Assembly (NCBI RefSeq): GCF_004762045.1
Contig: NZ_SJOM01000007.1
Coordinates: forward strand, 3,957,008-4,021,007
Source of the DNA: Mycobacterium sp. DL99
Lineage (GTDB): Bacteria; Actinomycetota; Actinomycetes; Mycobacteriales; Mycobacteriaceae
Direction: 5' to 3'
DNA length: 64,000 nucleotides
Part shown: one piece after another, positions 33,718-42,689 of the stretch
Layout of the letters: each line of letters opens with the position of its first letter
Numbering within the stretch: the stretch's first letter is position 1
Made by a program: the position numbers and the translations under genes
Notes under the pieces: generated by a model
The model's input: only the letters and a program-made list of their open reading frames with translations
The model's database searches: none
What the model was told of the DNA's origin: nothing

Positions 33718-34296
33718 GAGGCAAACGCCGCCGACCCCGCCGACATCGACGCCCTGGTCCGGACCCGGCTACGCGAGTTACGCGCCCAACGCGGACTCAC
33801 CCTGGAGGACGTCGCGCGCCGCGCGCAGATCGACGTCTCGACATTGAGCCGGCTGGAATCGGGCAAGCGCCGACTGGCGCTGGACCACCTTCCCCGATTG
33901 GCCGCCGCACTGTCGGTGACCACCGACGAGTTACTGCGCGCGCCGCAGGCCGAGGACCCTCGGGTCACGGGCAGCTCACACACCCACCACGACATCACGT
34001 ACTGGCCGTTGACCCGGCAGGGCCCGGCAGCGGGGTTGCACGCCTACAAGATCCGGATCAGCCCCAAGCGCCGCAAGCCTCCCGCCGAATTTCCCGTCCA
34101 CGAGGGACGCGACTGGATGTACGTGCTGTCCGGGCAACTGCGGCTGATCCTGGGCGAACAGGACTTCATCGTCAATCCCGGTGAGGCCGTGGAGTTCTCG
34201 ACGTGGACACCGCACTGGTTCGGGGTGGTCGACGGCCCGGTCGAGGCGATCACCATCTTCGGCCCGCACGGCGAGCAGTTGCACCTGCACGCCTGA
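33715..34296 (+). CDS. XRE-family regulator with C-terminal cupin
   Basis: A 193-residue regulator: N-terminal XRE/Cro-like HTH (LRAQRGLTLEDVARRAQIDVSTLSRLESGKR, about 22-55), linker, then a small cupin domain (about 100-193) with PVHEGRDWMYVLSGQLRLILG and NPGEAVEFSTWTPHWFG, which could bind a small ligand or metal. Such proteins usually repress adjacent catabolic or detoxification genes. The start ATG at 33715 lies within the right arm of the putative operator. Divergent from the oxidoreductase-methyltransferase fusion. Confidence 0.92.
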   Translation: MEANAADPADIDALVRTRLRELRAQRGLTLEDVARRAQIDVSTLSRLESGKRRLALDHLPRLAAALSVTTDELLRAPQAEDPRVTGSSHTHHDITYWPLTRQGPAAGLHAYKIRISPKRRKPPAEFPVHEGRDWMYVLSGQLRLILGEQDFIVNPGEAVEFSTWTPHWFGVVDGPVEAITIFGPHGEQLHLHA

Positions 34297-34297
34297 C

Positions 34298-35404
34298 CTA
34301 CAGGTAGGCGGTCTGGTTGACCAACCGCACCGAAGATCCTCCGTCGGCGTAGAACTCGGCGATCGACAGCGAAGCCAGATCCAGATGCAGCCGGTACAGG
34401 ATGCCTTCACCGGCGTCGAGCGCGAGCCGGAGGATGGTCTTGATCGGCGTCACGTGGGAGACGACCAGAACCGTTGCCGCGCCGTAGTCGGCGATGATCC
34501 GGTTGCGCGCCCGGCGGACCCGGTGAGCCACCGCATCGAAGCTCTCGCCGCCGGGCGGTTCGACGCTGGTGTCACCCAGCCAGCGCCGGTGCAGTTCCGG
34601 ATCCCGTTGCGCGGCTTCGGCGAACGTCAACCCTTCCCACTCACCGAAGTCCGTCTCGATCAGGTCGTCATCGACGCGGACGTCGACGCCGAGTACCTTG
34701 GCCGCGGCCGTCGCGGTCTCGTATGCCCGCTCCAGCGGCGAGGTGACCACCGCGGCAATGCTGCCGCGTGTGCCGAGATACCGCGCGGCGGCATCGGCCT
34801 GCCTGCGCCCCTCCTCGGTCAGTGCCGGGTTGCCGCGGCCCGAATAGCGCCGGGCGATGGACAATTCGGTCTGGCCGTGGCGCAACAGCAGCAGCCGGGT
34901 GGGTGCACCGGTGGCTCCGGTCCACCCGGGTGCCGACAGCGCGGCCTTCTCGGCCTGAACCGGTGCTTTGGCCGGTTCGGCGGGCGCCGCACTGACGATG
35001 CCCGCGGCGGCGTCCATGGCCTCGTTGGCCAGCCGGTCGGCATGGCTGTTGCGGGCCCGCGGAATCCAGGTGTAGCTGACCCGCTCGAAGCCCGCGGCCA
35101 GTTCGGCGGCCCGGCGTTGCAGCGGAATCAGATCGGGATGCTTGACCTTCCAGCGCCCCGACATCTGTTCGATGACGAGTTTGGAGTCCATCGAGACCGC
35201 CACCTCGGTGGCGCCCAACTCGGTGGCTGCCTCCAGTCCGGCGACCAGGCCCCGGTATTCGGCGACGTTGTTGGTGGCCCGGCCGATCGCTTCCTTGCGC
35301 TCGGCCAGCTCTGCGGAGTGCTCGGCATCGAACACGACCGCGCCGTAGCCCGCCGGCCCGGGGTTGCCCCGCGAACCGCCGTCGGCTTCGACGAGAACCT
35401 TCAC
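34298..35404 (-). CDS. RNase HI / acid phosphatase fusion (Rv2228c type)
   Basis: A 368-residue bifunctional protein. The N-terminal RNase HI domain (1 to about 140) has VEADGGSRGNPGPAGYG (first Asp), NNVAEYRGL (Glu), SMDSKLVIEQM (Asp) and ARNSHADRLANEA (last Asp) and should cut RNA in RNA-DNA hybrids. The C-terminal histidine-phosphatase domain starts at LLLLRHGQTELS with the phospho-His, and has ETDFGEWEG and VSHVTPIK with the second His; in mycobacteria it has alpha-ribazole phosphatase (cobalamin) activity. The GTG start (35404) overlaps the zinc-ribbon protein stop by 4 bp, so they are translationally coupled. Confidence 0.95.
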   Translation of the reverse strand: MKVLVEADGGSRGNPGPAGYGAVVFDAEHSAELAERKEAIGRATNNVAEYRGLVAGLEAATELGATEVAVSMDSKLVIEQMSGRWKVKHPDLIPLQRRAAELAAGFERVSYTWIPRARNSHADRLANEAMDAAAGIVSAAPAEPAKAPVQAEKAALSAPGWTGATGAPTRLLLLRHGQTELSIARRYSGRGNPALTEEGRRQADAAARYLGTRGSIAAVVTSPLERAYETATAAAKVLGVDVRVDDDLIETDFGEWEGLTFAEAAQRDPELHRRWLGDTSVEPPGGESFDAVAHRVRRARNRIIADYGAATVLVVSHVTPIKTILRLALDAGEGILYRLHLDLASLSIAEFYADGGSSVRLVNQTAYL

Positions 35405-36129
35405 TGCTTGATCCGCAGGAGGATTGCCCCGCATTCCGGGCAGCGCAGCACGTCATCCTCGGCGGCCGCGGCGATCCGGGCACTCTCGCCGCGGTCGATC
35501 TCGATCCGGCAGGCACCGCAGCGCCGGCCCTGAAGCAGCCCGGCCCCGGCGCCGCCACGGGCCCGCTGACGTTCGTAGAGGTCGACGAGTTCGGGATCGA
35601 TGATGCTCACCAACCCGTCACGGCGGGTCGTCGCCTGATGCTTGGCCTGGTCGATCTCCACCAGCGCGGCATCGCGGGCCTGCTGCGCCGACGACAACGC
35701 GGTCTGCAGATCGTCGATGCGTTGCAGCGCCTCGGCCTGCTGATTCGACAGTTCCTCGCGGCGTTCCATGAGCTCCAGCAGCGAGTCCTCCAGGTTGGAT
35801 TGCCTGCGCTGCAACGTTTCCAGTTCGTGCTGGATCTCGGCGACCTGTTTGGCGCCCACCGTGCCACCATCGATCAGCCCACGGTCGCGGTCCTCACGCT
35901 GACGTACCGAGTCGATCTCGCTCTCGAGCTTGGTCACCTGGGCTTCCAGGTCTTCCAGTGCGATGCCGAGGACGCCCACCCCGTCGCTGGCCCCAGCGTG
36001 CTCGGCCTGCGCCTCGTCCACCTTCTGCTGCTCGGCCAGGTTCTTGGCGCGGTGTGCGAGGCGCCCGAGTTCGGCATCGACCTCGGTCAGCGCGAGAAGC
36101 GAACGTTGTTGTTTTACTTCGGCTTTCAT
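35401..36129 (-). CDS. Coiled-coil protein with C4 zinc ribbon (Rv2229c type)
   Basis: A 242-residue protein: most of the length (about 5-185) is a long antiparallel coiled coil rich in Glu, Gln and Arg, followed by a C-terminal zinc ribbon with CGACR and CPECGAILLR. The ATG at 36129 (MKAEVKQQRSLL) is the family start. Homologues are conserved across actinobacteria beside the RNase H gene and are annotated only as zinc-ribbon proteins; a nucleic-acid-binding role is plausible but not shown. It lies in a four-gene run with NIF3 and the aminotransferase upstream. Confidence 0.9.
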   Translation of the reverse strand: MKAEVKQQRSLLALTEVDAELGRLAHRAKNLAEQQKVDEAQAEHAGASDGVGVLGIALEDLEAQVTKLESEIDSVRQREDRDRGLIDGGTVGAKQVAEIQHELETLQRRQSNLEDSLLELMERREELSNQQAEALQRIDDLQTALSSAQQARDAALVEIDQAKHQATTRRDGLVSIIDPELVDLYERQRARGGAGAGLLQGRRCGACRIEIDRGESARIAAAAEDDVLRCPECGAILLRIKQ

Positions 36130-36181
36130 GCCCTGACTTTCATGTAGCTGTGGTTTCCTGCGTTCATTGCGTTCGCTGCGA

Positions 36182-37315
36182 TCAGCACTCGACGTTCCAC
36201 GGGTCGGTGCGCACCGACGACACCCGCACCTGCAGCGCATCGCCGAACTGCCCGCGCAGCACTCCGGCCGCCTGGGCGCACCAAGGGAACTCGGTGGCCC
36301 AGTGCGCCACGTCGATGAGCGCCACCGGTGAGGCCCGGCGGTGCTCGTCGGCCGGGTGGTGGCGTAGATCCGATGTGACATAGGCCTGTACACCGGCCCG
36401 GGCCACGGTGCCCAGCAGTGAATCTCCCGCTCCCCCGCATACCGCGACCCGCGACACCATCGCGTCGGGATCGCCCGAGGTCCGCACCCCCCATGAAGTT
36501 GCCGGCAGCGCAGCCCGAACCCGGGATGCGAAGGCCGACAACGGGATCGGTCGGTCCAGCTCGCCGATCCGACCGATTCCCACGTCACCGGGGATCGGCG
36601 CCAGCGCGATGATGTCGAAGGCAGGCTCCTCGTAGGGATGTGCGGCGCGCAGGGCGGAGAGGATGGTCGCGCGCAGCCGCGAGGGGGCGATCATCTCCAC
36701 CCGGTCCTCGGCCACCTGCTCGACGGTGCCCACCTCGCCGATCGCGGGGGCGGCGCCGTCGTGCGGCAGGAACTGTCCGGTTCCGGCCACACTCCAACTG
36801 CAGTGGGAATAGTCGCCGATGCGCCCGGCGCCCGCGTCGAACAACGCCTCCCGCACTGTCGCAGCATCCGCGGCCGGCACGAACACGACCCACTTGTCCA
36901 GGTCGGGTCCCGGCGCCGCCGGCGACAGAACCGCGTCGACGGTCAAGCCCAACGCCGCCGCCAGCGCATCGGATACCCCGGGCGAGGCCGCATCGGCGTT
37001 GGTGTGCGCGGTGAACAAGGCCCGTCCGGTGCGGATCAGCCGGTGGATCAGCGCGCCCTTGGCGGTGTCGGCCGCGACGGTGTCCACGCCGCGCAGCAGC
37101 AGCGGGTGGTGGGCCAGCAGCAGACCGCGTTCGGGCACCTCGTCGATCACGGCCTCGGTCGCGTCGACCGCGATCGTCACCGATTCGACCGGCTCGTCAG
37201 GATCGCCACACACCAGGCCTACCGAGTCCCAGTCGTGGGCCAGGTGCGGCGGGTACGCCGCGTCCAGTGCGGCGATCACGTCCGCCAACGGCACCCCGGC
37301 CGGTTGCGTGCTCAT
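36182..37315 (-). CDS. NIF3-like dinuclear metal protein (Rv2230c type)
   Basis: A 377-residue NIF3/YbgI-family protein with the two-part NIF3 fold split by an inserted alpha-beta domain. The metal-site motifs are LLLAHHPLLLRG and FTAHTNAD in the N-terminal part and ALIDVAHWATEFP in the C-terminal part. Family members form hexameric rings with paired metal ions; some act as GTP cyclohydrolase-like or hydrolase enzymes, but the role in mycobacteria is not known. The ATG at 37315 overlaps the upstream aminotransferase stop as ATGA. Confidence 0.92.
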   Translation of the reverse strand: MSTQPAGVPLADVIAALDAAYPPHLAHDWDSVGLVCGDPDEPVESVTIAVDATEAVIDEVPERGLLLAHHPLLLRGVDTVAADTAKGALIHRLIRTGRALFTAHTNADAASPGVSDALAAALGLTVDAVLSPAAPGPDLDKWVVFVPAADAATVREALFDAGAGRIGDYSHCSWSVAGTGQFLPHDGAAPAIGEVGTVEQVAEDRVEMIAPSRLRATILSALRAAHPYEEPAFDIIALAPIPGDVGIGRIGELDRPIPLSAFASRVRAALPATSWGVRTSGDPDAMVSRVAVCGGAGDSLLGTVARAGVQAYVTSDLRHHPADEHRRASPVALIDVAHWATEFPWCAQAAGVLRGQFGDALQVRVSSVRTDPWNVEC

Positions 37316-38346
37316 TGCAGCACCTCCGTCATGGCGTCGATGAGTGCGGGCCATTCCGGCCGCACCGCGGCACGCAGGTAATTTTCCGGCAGGCCCACGA
37401 AAGTATCGCAACGGCGGACCGCAATGCTTTTGCTTTCCAGATGTTTTCGCATCAGCTCCGCGTCAGGCACCGTGAACAGCACAAATGGCGCATCTCCGGC
37501 CACCACGCCCAGCCCCGCCTCAGCGAGCCCGGCGACCATCGCGACCCGGAGTTCAGCGAGCCGGCGGGCGCCGGCATCGGCCTCGGCCACCGCTTCAGGA
37601 CTGTTGGCCGCGGCGATGGCCTCCAGTTGCAGCGTGCCCAGCGGCCAGTGCGGGCGCGGCGCTGTCAGCCGGGCCAGCACCTCGGGCGCTCCGAGGGCGT
37701 ATCCGACCCGCAGCCCGGCCAGCGCCCAGGTCTTGGTCAGGCTGCGCAGTACGAGCACGTCGGGCAGTGATTCACCGGCCAGCGATTCGGCCTCACCGGG
37801 GATGCCGTCGGCGAACGCCTCGTCGACGACGATCAGCCGGCCGGGCCGGCGCAACGCCAGGACGTCCTCACGGCGGTGCAGCACCCCGGTGGGATTGGTC
37901 GGGTTGCCGACCACCACCAGGTCCGCCTCGTCCGGCACGTCCGCTCCCGCCAAGGTGAACGGGTACGGCAACACGGCGTGCTGAATCGGCACACCGGCCG
38001 CGGCCAGCGCGGCCTCGGGTTCGGTGAACGACGGTGCGACCAGGGCCGCCAGCCGCGGCCGCAATCCGGCCAGCAGGGCGAATCCCTCCGCTCCGCCGGC
38101 CAGCAGGGCCACCTCGTCCGCAGCGCGGCCGTGGCGCGCGGCGACGGTTTCGACGGCCCGACGCTGATCGGCCTGGCTCGGATAGCTGCCCAGGTCGGGC
38201 AGCCGGGACGCCAGCCGGTCGGTCAACCAGGGCGGCGGACCGCCGGGCCGCACGTTGACCGCGAAGTCCAACATGCCCGGCAATGCGGCCTGGTCGCCGT
38301 GGTAGCGGGCGCCGGCACGGGCCCCTACACGGTTTCGACTCGGCAC
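37312..38346 (-). CDS. CobC-like PLP-dependent aminotransferase (Rv2231c type)
   Basis: A 344-residue class I/II aminotransferase-fold enzyme; the family is named CobC and includes L-threonine-phosphate decarboxylase of cobalamin side-chain synthesis. Visible signatures: LDFAVNVRPGGPP, NPTNPTGVL, VVDEAFAD, and SLTKTWALAGLRVGY with the PLP-binding Lys. A start at GTG 38346 is used; an internal start is possible. Nearby cobD and the alpha-ribazole-type phosphatase domain fit a cobalamin link, although these genes are not in one operon. Overlaps NIF3 by 4 bp. Confidence 0.9.
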   Translation of the reverse strand: MPSRNRVGARAGARYHGDQAALPGMLDFAVNVRPGGPPPWLTDRLASRLPDLGSYPSQADQRRAVETVAARHGRAADEVALLAGGAEGFALLAGLRPRLAALVAPSFTEPEAALAAAGVPIQHAVLPYPFTLAGADVPDEADLVVVGNPTNPTGVLHRREDVLALRRPGRLIVVDEAFADGIPGEAESLAGESLPDVLVLRSLTKTWALAGLRVGYALGAPEVLARLTAPRPHWPLGTLQLEAIAAANSPEAVAEADAGARRLAELRVAMVAGLAEAGLGVVAGDAPFVLFTVPDAELMRKHLESKSIAVRRCDTFVGLPENYLRAAVRPEWPALIDAMTEVLQ

Positions 38347-38420
38347 AGCACGACCCTAGTGGTCGGGGTGCTCAGCTGGGCATCCGGAGGACTGCCGGCG
38401 GCATACGGGAGAATGGGCAC

Positions 38421-39098
38421 GTGACTGACACGCTGGAACTCACCCGACCGCAGCTGGTGCTGTTCGACCTCGACGGCACCCTGACCGATTCGGCGGCCGG
38501 GATCGTGTCGAGTTTTCGCCACGCGTTGGCCCACGTGGGTGCCGGCGTCCCCGACGGTGACCTGGCCGGACGCATCGTCGGCCCGCCCATGCACGAGACG
38601 TTGCAGTCCCTGAGTCTGGGCGAGACGCGCTTCGATGCCGACGCCGCGATCGCGGCATACCGAGCCGATTACACGAGCCGCGGCTGGGCGATGAACAGCC
38701 TGTTCGACGGCATCGAGGCATTGCTCGCCGACCTGCGGGCCGCCGAGGTGCGGCTGGCCGTCGCGACCTCCAAGGCGGAACCCACCGCGCGACGCATCCT
38801 GGAGCATTTCGGCCTGGACGGCTATTTCGAGGTGATCGCCGGGGCCAGCCCCGACGGCGTCCGGGCCGCCAAGGCCGACGTGGTCGCCTATGCGCTGGCC
38901 CAACTGCAACCCCTGCCAGAGCGCGTGCTGATGGTCGGTGACCGGATGCACGACGTCGAAGGCGCGGCCGAGCACGGCATCAACACCGTGGTGGTCGGCT
39001 GGGGCTACGGCGCCACCGATTTCACGGATACCACCGCGGTGACCGCGCATGCCCACGTCGACACCGTGACGGCGCTTCGGGAGGTGCTCGGTGTCTGA
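38421..39098 (+). CDS. ptkA: HAD-family PtkA-like protein
   Basis: A 225-residue haloacid-dehalogenase-fold protein orthologous to Rv2232, described in M. tuberculosis as the protein tyrosine kinase PtkA that phosphorylates PtpA. HAD motifs: FDLDGTLTDS (motif I, paired Asp), AVATSKAEPT (II), Lys in AAKADVV (III) and MVGDRMHDVEGA (IV). M. tuberculosis PtkA carries a disordered N-terminal extension of about 70-80 residues; from the GTG at 38421 this protein lacks it. Phosphatase or phosphoglycolate-phosphatase activity remains possible. ptpA overlaps by 8 bp. Confidence 0.9.
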   Translation: MTDTLELTRPQLVLFDLDGTLTDSAAGIVSSFRHALAHVGAGVPDGDLAGRIVGPPMHETLQSLSLGETRFDADAAIAAYRADYTSRGWAMNSLFDGIEALLADLRAAEVRLAVATSKAEPTARRILEHFGLDGYFEVIAGASPDGVRAAKADVVAYALAQLQPLPERVLMVGDRMHDVEGAAEHGINTVVVGWGYGATDFTDTTAVTAHAHVDTVTALREVLGV

Positions 39099-39600
39099 CT
39101 TTTCCACTGAGCCGGTTCTGCACGTCACGTTCGTGTGCTCGGGCAACATCTGCCGGTCCCCGATGGCCGAGAAGATGTTCGCCCACCAGATCAGCGAGCG
39201 CGGCCTGGCCGACGTGATCCGGGTGAGCAGCGGTGGCACCGGCGGCTGGCATGCCGGTGACGGCGCCGACGCGCGTGCCTGCCTGGTGTTGCGCGAGCGC
39301 GGCTATCCGAGCGACCACGTTGCCGCCCAGGTCTCCGACGACCATCTCGGCGCCGACCTGGTCGTCGCGCTGGGCCGCAATCACCTGCGCATCCTGACCG
39401 ATCTGGGTGTGGCGGGCGACCGGTTGCGGATGCTGCGGTCGTTCGACCCCCGCTCGGGCGCGCACGCCCTCGACGTCGAGGATCCGTATTACGGCGGCAA
39501 GACCGATTTCGAGGACGTGTTCACCGTGATCGAGGCGTCCTTGCCCGGGCTGCACGCGTGGGTCGACCAGACGCTTGCCGGTCGGGGAATCGTGGCCTGA
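39091..39600 (+). CDS. ptpA: Low-molecular-weight protein tyrosine phosphatase PtpA
   Basis: A 169-residue LMW tyrosine phosphatase. The P-loop CSGNICRS contains nucleophile Cys16 and Arg22; the general-acid loop DPYYG holds Asp131 and the two Tyr residues that PtkA phosphorylates in M. tuberculosis. There the enzyme is secreted and blocks phagosome acidification; in an environmental species its target is unknown. The start is GTG, overlapping ptkA by 8 bp, and its TGA overlaps the SURF1 ATG by one base, so the three genes form a tight operon. Confidence 0.96.
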   Translation: MSDFSTEPVLHVTFVCSGNICRSPMAEKMFAHQISERGLADVIRVSSGGTGGWHAGDGADARACLVLRERGYPSDHVAAQVSDDHLGADLVVALGRNHLRILTDLGVAGDRLRMLRSFDPRSGAHALDVEDPYYGGKTDFEDVFTVIEASLPGLHAWVDQTLAGRGIVA

Positions 39601-40430
39601 TGAAGCGGCTGACATTCCTGTTCCGGCCCCAGTGGGTGGCGCTGTTCATCGTGGTGGCCGCATTCGCCTACCTGTGTTTCACCGTGCTGGCGCCGTGGCA
39701 GTTGGGCAAGAACACCAAGACGTCGCGGGAGAACAACCAGATCAGCCATTCGCTGCAGGCCGATCCGGTTCCGGTCACCACCGTTCTGCCGCACCAGGAT
39801 TCGGTCGCACCCGACGCCCAGTGGCAACGCGTCACGGCCACCGGTCACTACCTGCACAAAGCGGAGGTGCTGGTCCGGCTGAGGGTGGTCGACGGTGAGC
39901 CCGCCTTCGAGGTGCTCACCCCGTTCGCCGTTGACGGCGGGCCGGTGGTGCTGGTCGATCGCGGCTTCATCACTCCCAAGGACGGGAACAAGGTGCCCGA
40001 GTTCGCGGGCGCACCGACCGGTCAGGTGACGATCACCGCGCGCTTGCGTGATGCCGAAGCCAGTCTTCCGGGTAAGGAGCCGTTCCGCGGCGAGGACGGC
40101 GCGCAGCAGGTGTATTCGATCAACCCCGAGCAGATCGCCTCGCTCACCGGCGTTCCGCTGACGGGGTCGTACCTGCAGTTGGTGGCCAACCAGCCCGGCG
40201 GGCTCGGGGAAATCTCCCTCCCGCACCTCGACGCCGGACCGTTCCTCTCCTACGGCATCCAGTGGATCGCGTTCGGGATCGTCGCCCCGCTCGGACTGGG
40301 CTACTTCATCTACGCCGAGTTGCAGCAGCGGCGGCGCGAACGCGCGGCCGCGCAGGTCGCCGCGGAAGAGCCGGCCCGGGAGCTCACGAACGAGGAGAAG
40401 ATCGCCGACCGCTACGGAAAGCGCCGCTGA
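39600..40430 (+). CDS. SURF1-family cytochrome oxidase assembly protein
   Basis: A 276-residue membrane protein of the SURF1 family (Rv2235 equivalent), which helps assemble cytochrome c oxidase. Topology is typical: TM helix near the N-terminus (about 13-33) ending APWQLG, a large external domain with VLVDRGF, ARLRDAE and a GSYLQLV stretch, and a second TM near the C-terminus (YGIQWIAFGIVAPLGLGYF). A basic cytoplasmic tail follows. It is translationally linked to ptpA (TGATG). Its last 47 bp overlap the end of cobD on the other strand. Confidence 0.94.
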   Translation: MKRLTFLFRPQWVALFIVVAAFAYLCFTVLAPWQLGKNTKTSRENNQISHSLQADPVPVTTVLPHQDSVAPDAQWQRVTATGHYLHKAEVLVRLRVVDGEPAFEVLTPFAVDGGPVVLVDRGFITPKDGNKVPEFAGAPTGQVTITARLRDAEASLPGKEPFRGEDGAQQVYSINPEQIASLTGVPLTGSYLQLVANQPGGLGEISLPHLDAGPFLSYGIQWIAFGIVAPLGLGYFIYAELQQRRRERAAAQVAAEEPARELTNEEKIADRYGKRR

Positions 40431-41355
40431 CCGCCAGCAGCACCGCGACCGCCGCTGACGCGGCCTGGACCGCGCGCGACAGTCGGACCGCGCGGGCCAC
40501 ATCGGCTTCCTCTGGGATGCGCCCGTCGCCCAGGGTGGGCCGGATCTCCAGCTGATGCGCGTACTGAGTCGGGCCGCCCAGACGCACCCCGAGCGCGCCG
40601 GCGAATGACGCCTCGGCCACCCCGGCGTTGGGGCTGGGATGCCGCGATGCGTCGCGCCGCCAGGCGCGCAGCGCCGCGGCCGGTGACCCGCCCACCACCG
40701 GTGCACACAGCACCGCCAGCACGCCCGTCAGCCGCGCCGGCACGTAGTTCAGCACGTCGTCGAATCTGGCTGCAGCCCAACCGAAGTAGTTGTACCGCGG
40801 CGAGCGGTGCCCGATCATGGCGTCCAGCGTGTTGGCTCCCCGGTACACCAGCACGCCGGGCACCCCGGCGATCGCCGCCCAGAACAGCGGCGCCACCTGG
40901 GCGTCAGAGGTGTTCTCAGCCAGCGATTCCACGGTGGCCCGGGTCAGGCCCGACGCGTCCAGCGCGGCGGGATCCCGCCCGCACAGGGAGGGCAGCAGCC
41001 GGCGGGCACCAGCCAGGTCGTCGCCGGCGAGCAGCGTCGCCATCTGGTGCCCGACCCGGTTGAGCGAGGTGCCGCCGAGGGCGACGTAGGTGGCTGCCGC
41101 GGTCACGAACACCCGGTCACCGCGTCCCACGGCCCAACCCAGTCCGCCCAGCCCGCCGAGCAACAGCCCGGTGTGCAGGACGCCTGCCCCGCGGTTGTCG
41201 GCGTAGGTCAGCTTTTCCAACCTCGCTGCGCCAGTACCGAACCCGGCCACCGGGTGGCCGCGACGCGGATCCCCGAGCAGCAGGTCGGCCAGGAATCCGA
41301 CAGCGATGCCGGCGGCCCGACTGTGCCAATCCCGTCGGCTTCTGCGCGCAAACAC
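40384..41355 (-). CDS. cobD: Adenosylcobinamide-phosphate synthase CobD
   Basis: A 323-residue polytopic membrane protein of the CobD/CbiB family, which attaches aminopropanol (or its phosphate) to adenosyl-cobyric acid. Family motifs: LLGDPRRGHPVAGFG near the N-terminus, VESLAENTSDAQVAPLFWAA, GVPGVLVYRGANTLDAMIGHRS with the conserved NTLD, and SPNAGVAEASFAGALGVRLGG. Start GTG at 41355. The C-terminal 15 codons overlap the convergent SURF1 gene. Belongs to the cobalamin pathway with the CobC-like gene nearby. Confidence 0.95.
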   Translation of the reverse strand: MFARRSRRDWHSRAAGIAVGFLADLLLGDPRRGHPVAGFGTGAARLEKLTYADNRGAGVLHTGLLLGGLGGLGWAVGRGDRVFVTAAATYVALGGTSLNRVGHQMATLLAGDDLAGARRLLPSLCGRDPAALDASGLTRATVESLAENTSDAQVAPLFWAAIAGVPGVLVYRGANTLDAMIGHRSPRYNYFGWAAARFDDVLNYVPARLTGVLAVLCAPVVGGSPAAALRAWRRDASRHPSPNAGVAEASFAGALGVRLGGPTQYAHQLEIRPTLGDGRIPEEADVARAVRLSRAVQAASAAVAVLLAVSGAFRSGRRSSPRS

Positions 41356-41391
41356 CTCGGCAGCGTCTCACAAGGTGATCTACTCGAATTC

Positions 41392-42219
41392 ATGAGGCTG
41401 GGTTCGCCACGACGCCCGCGACGGGTCACCGATCTGCTCAACCCGGCGGCGGCACTGTTGCCCGCGGCCAACGTGATCATGCAGTTGTCCGCCCCGGGTG
41501 TCGGCTACGGCGTTCTGGAGAGTCCGGTGGACAGTGGCAACGTCTACAAGCACCCGTTCAAACGGGCCCGCACCACCGGCACCTACCTGGCCACCGCCAC
41601 CATCGGCACCGACGCCGACCGCGCGCTGCTGCGCACCCAGATCGACCGGGTGCACGCGTTGGTTCGTTCGCGCCGCTCAAGCCCGGTGTCCTACAACGCT
41701 TTCGACCCCCGGTTGCAGCTGTGGGTGGCGGCCTGCCTGTACCACTACTACATCGACATGCACGAGTTCCTCTACGGTCCGCTCGACGAGGAATCGGCCG
41801 ACGCGATCTATGCCGACGCCCGCACACTGGGCACCACTCTGCAGGTGCGCGACGAGATGTGGCCCGAGGACCGGAACGCCTTCGATGCGTATTGGAAGCA
41901 GTCACTGCAGGACCTGCGGATCGACCCGCCGGTGCGAAAGCATCTGCATGGGGTGGCAGCGATGGCGTTCCTGCCCGCCCCGCTGCGGCTGCTGGCCGGG
42001 CGGTTCAACCTGTTCGCCACGACCGGCTTCCTGCCCGCGGAGTTCCGCAGTCACATGCGCATGAGCTGGACAGCCGATCAACAGCGGCGTTTCGAGTGGT
42101 TGTTGACCGGCCTGCGGGCCGCCGATCGCGTGATCCCGCACGAGGTGTGGTTGTTGGGTTACCAGCTCTATCTGTGGGACATGCGGATCCGTGACCGCTT
42201 CGGCAAACGGGTGGTCTGA
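41392..42219 (+). CDS. Oxygenase MpaB-family protein (DUF2236)
   Basis: A 275-residue helical protein of the MpaB/latex-clearing-protein family (Rv2237 equivalent), whose characterised members are b-type-heme oxygenases. The hallmark stretches are YLATATIGTDADRALLRTQIDRVHALVR, WVAACLYHYYIDMHEFLYGPL and LPAEFRSHMRMSW. The ATG at 41392 gives the expected start before RRVTDLLNPAAAL. The in-frame open stretch upstream, antisense to cobD, is not likely coding. Substrate unknown. Confidence 0.9.
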   Translation: MRLGSPRRPRRVTDLLNPAAALLPAANVIMQLSAPGVGYGVLESPVDSGNVYKHPFKRARTTGTYLATATIGTDADRALLRTQIDRVHALVRSRRSSPVSYNAFDPRLQLWVAACLYHYYIDMHEFLYGPLDEESADAIYADARTLGTTLQVRDEMWPEDRNAFDAYWKQSLQDLRIDPPVRKHLHGVAAMAFLPAPLRLLAGRFNLFATTGFLPAEFRSHMRMSWTADQQRRFEWLLTGLRAADRVIPHEVWLLGYQLYLWDMRIRDRFGKRVV

Positions 42220-42233
42220 TCGAGGAGGCGAAG

Positions 42234-42626
42234 ATGACGTTCCCAGCGCTCGCTCACGTGGCGGTCACCGTCCGCGATCTGGCGGTCAGCGGGCCGTGGT
42301 ACCGCACACTGTTCGGCGCCGATCCGGTGCTCGACGAGGACACCGACGCCGGCTTCCACCACCTGGTGTGGCTGCTGGACAACGGCACCCTGTTCGGCAT
42401 CCATCAACACCGGAATCCCGCCCCCGATGAACGTTTCAGCGAATTCCGGGTCGGGCTGGACCACGTCGGCTTCGGCTGCTCGTCGCGTACGGAACTGCAG
42501 AGCTGGGTGGACCGGCTCGACAGGCTGGGCATCGCCCACGGCGGGATCGTCGACGCACCATACGGGTCGGGGCTCAGTTTCCGCGATCCCGACGGCATCG
42601 CCCTGGAGTTCTTCGCCGGGGCCTGA
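42234..42626 (+). CDS. VOC-family (glyoxalase-like) protein
   Basis: A 130-residue vicinal-oxygen-chelate protein: LAHVAVTVRDLAVSGPWYRTLFG opens the first motif with the metal His, RVGLDHVGFGC the second, and SFRDPDGIALEFF gives the C-terminal Glu ligand region. The three metal-type residues (His, His, Glu) appear intact. It starts at ATG 42234, 14 bp after the MpaB gene and with a GAGGAGG site, so the two are probably co-transcribed and could act on the same compound. Confidence 0.9.
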   Translation: MTFPALAHVAVTVRDLAVSGPWYRTLFGADPVLDEDTDAGFHHLVWLLDNGTLFGIHQHRNPAPDERFSEFRVGLDHVGFGCSSRTELQSWVDRLDRLGIAHGGIVDAPYGSGLSFRDPDGIALEFFAGA

Positions 42627-42689
42627 ATTCGGGTGGTACGTCAGGGTATCGCTGAGTCGCGCGGATATGATTCGACGCGGAGGTCCCCT

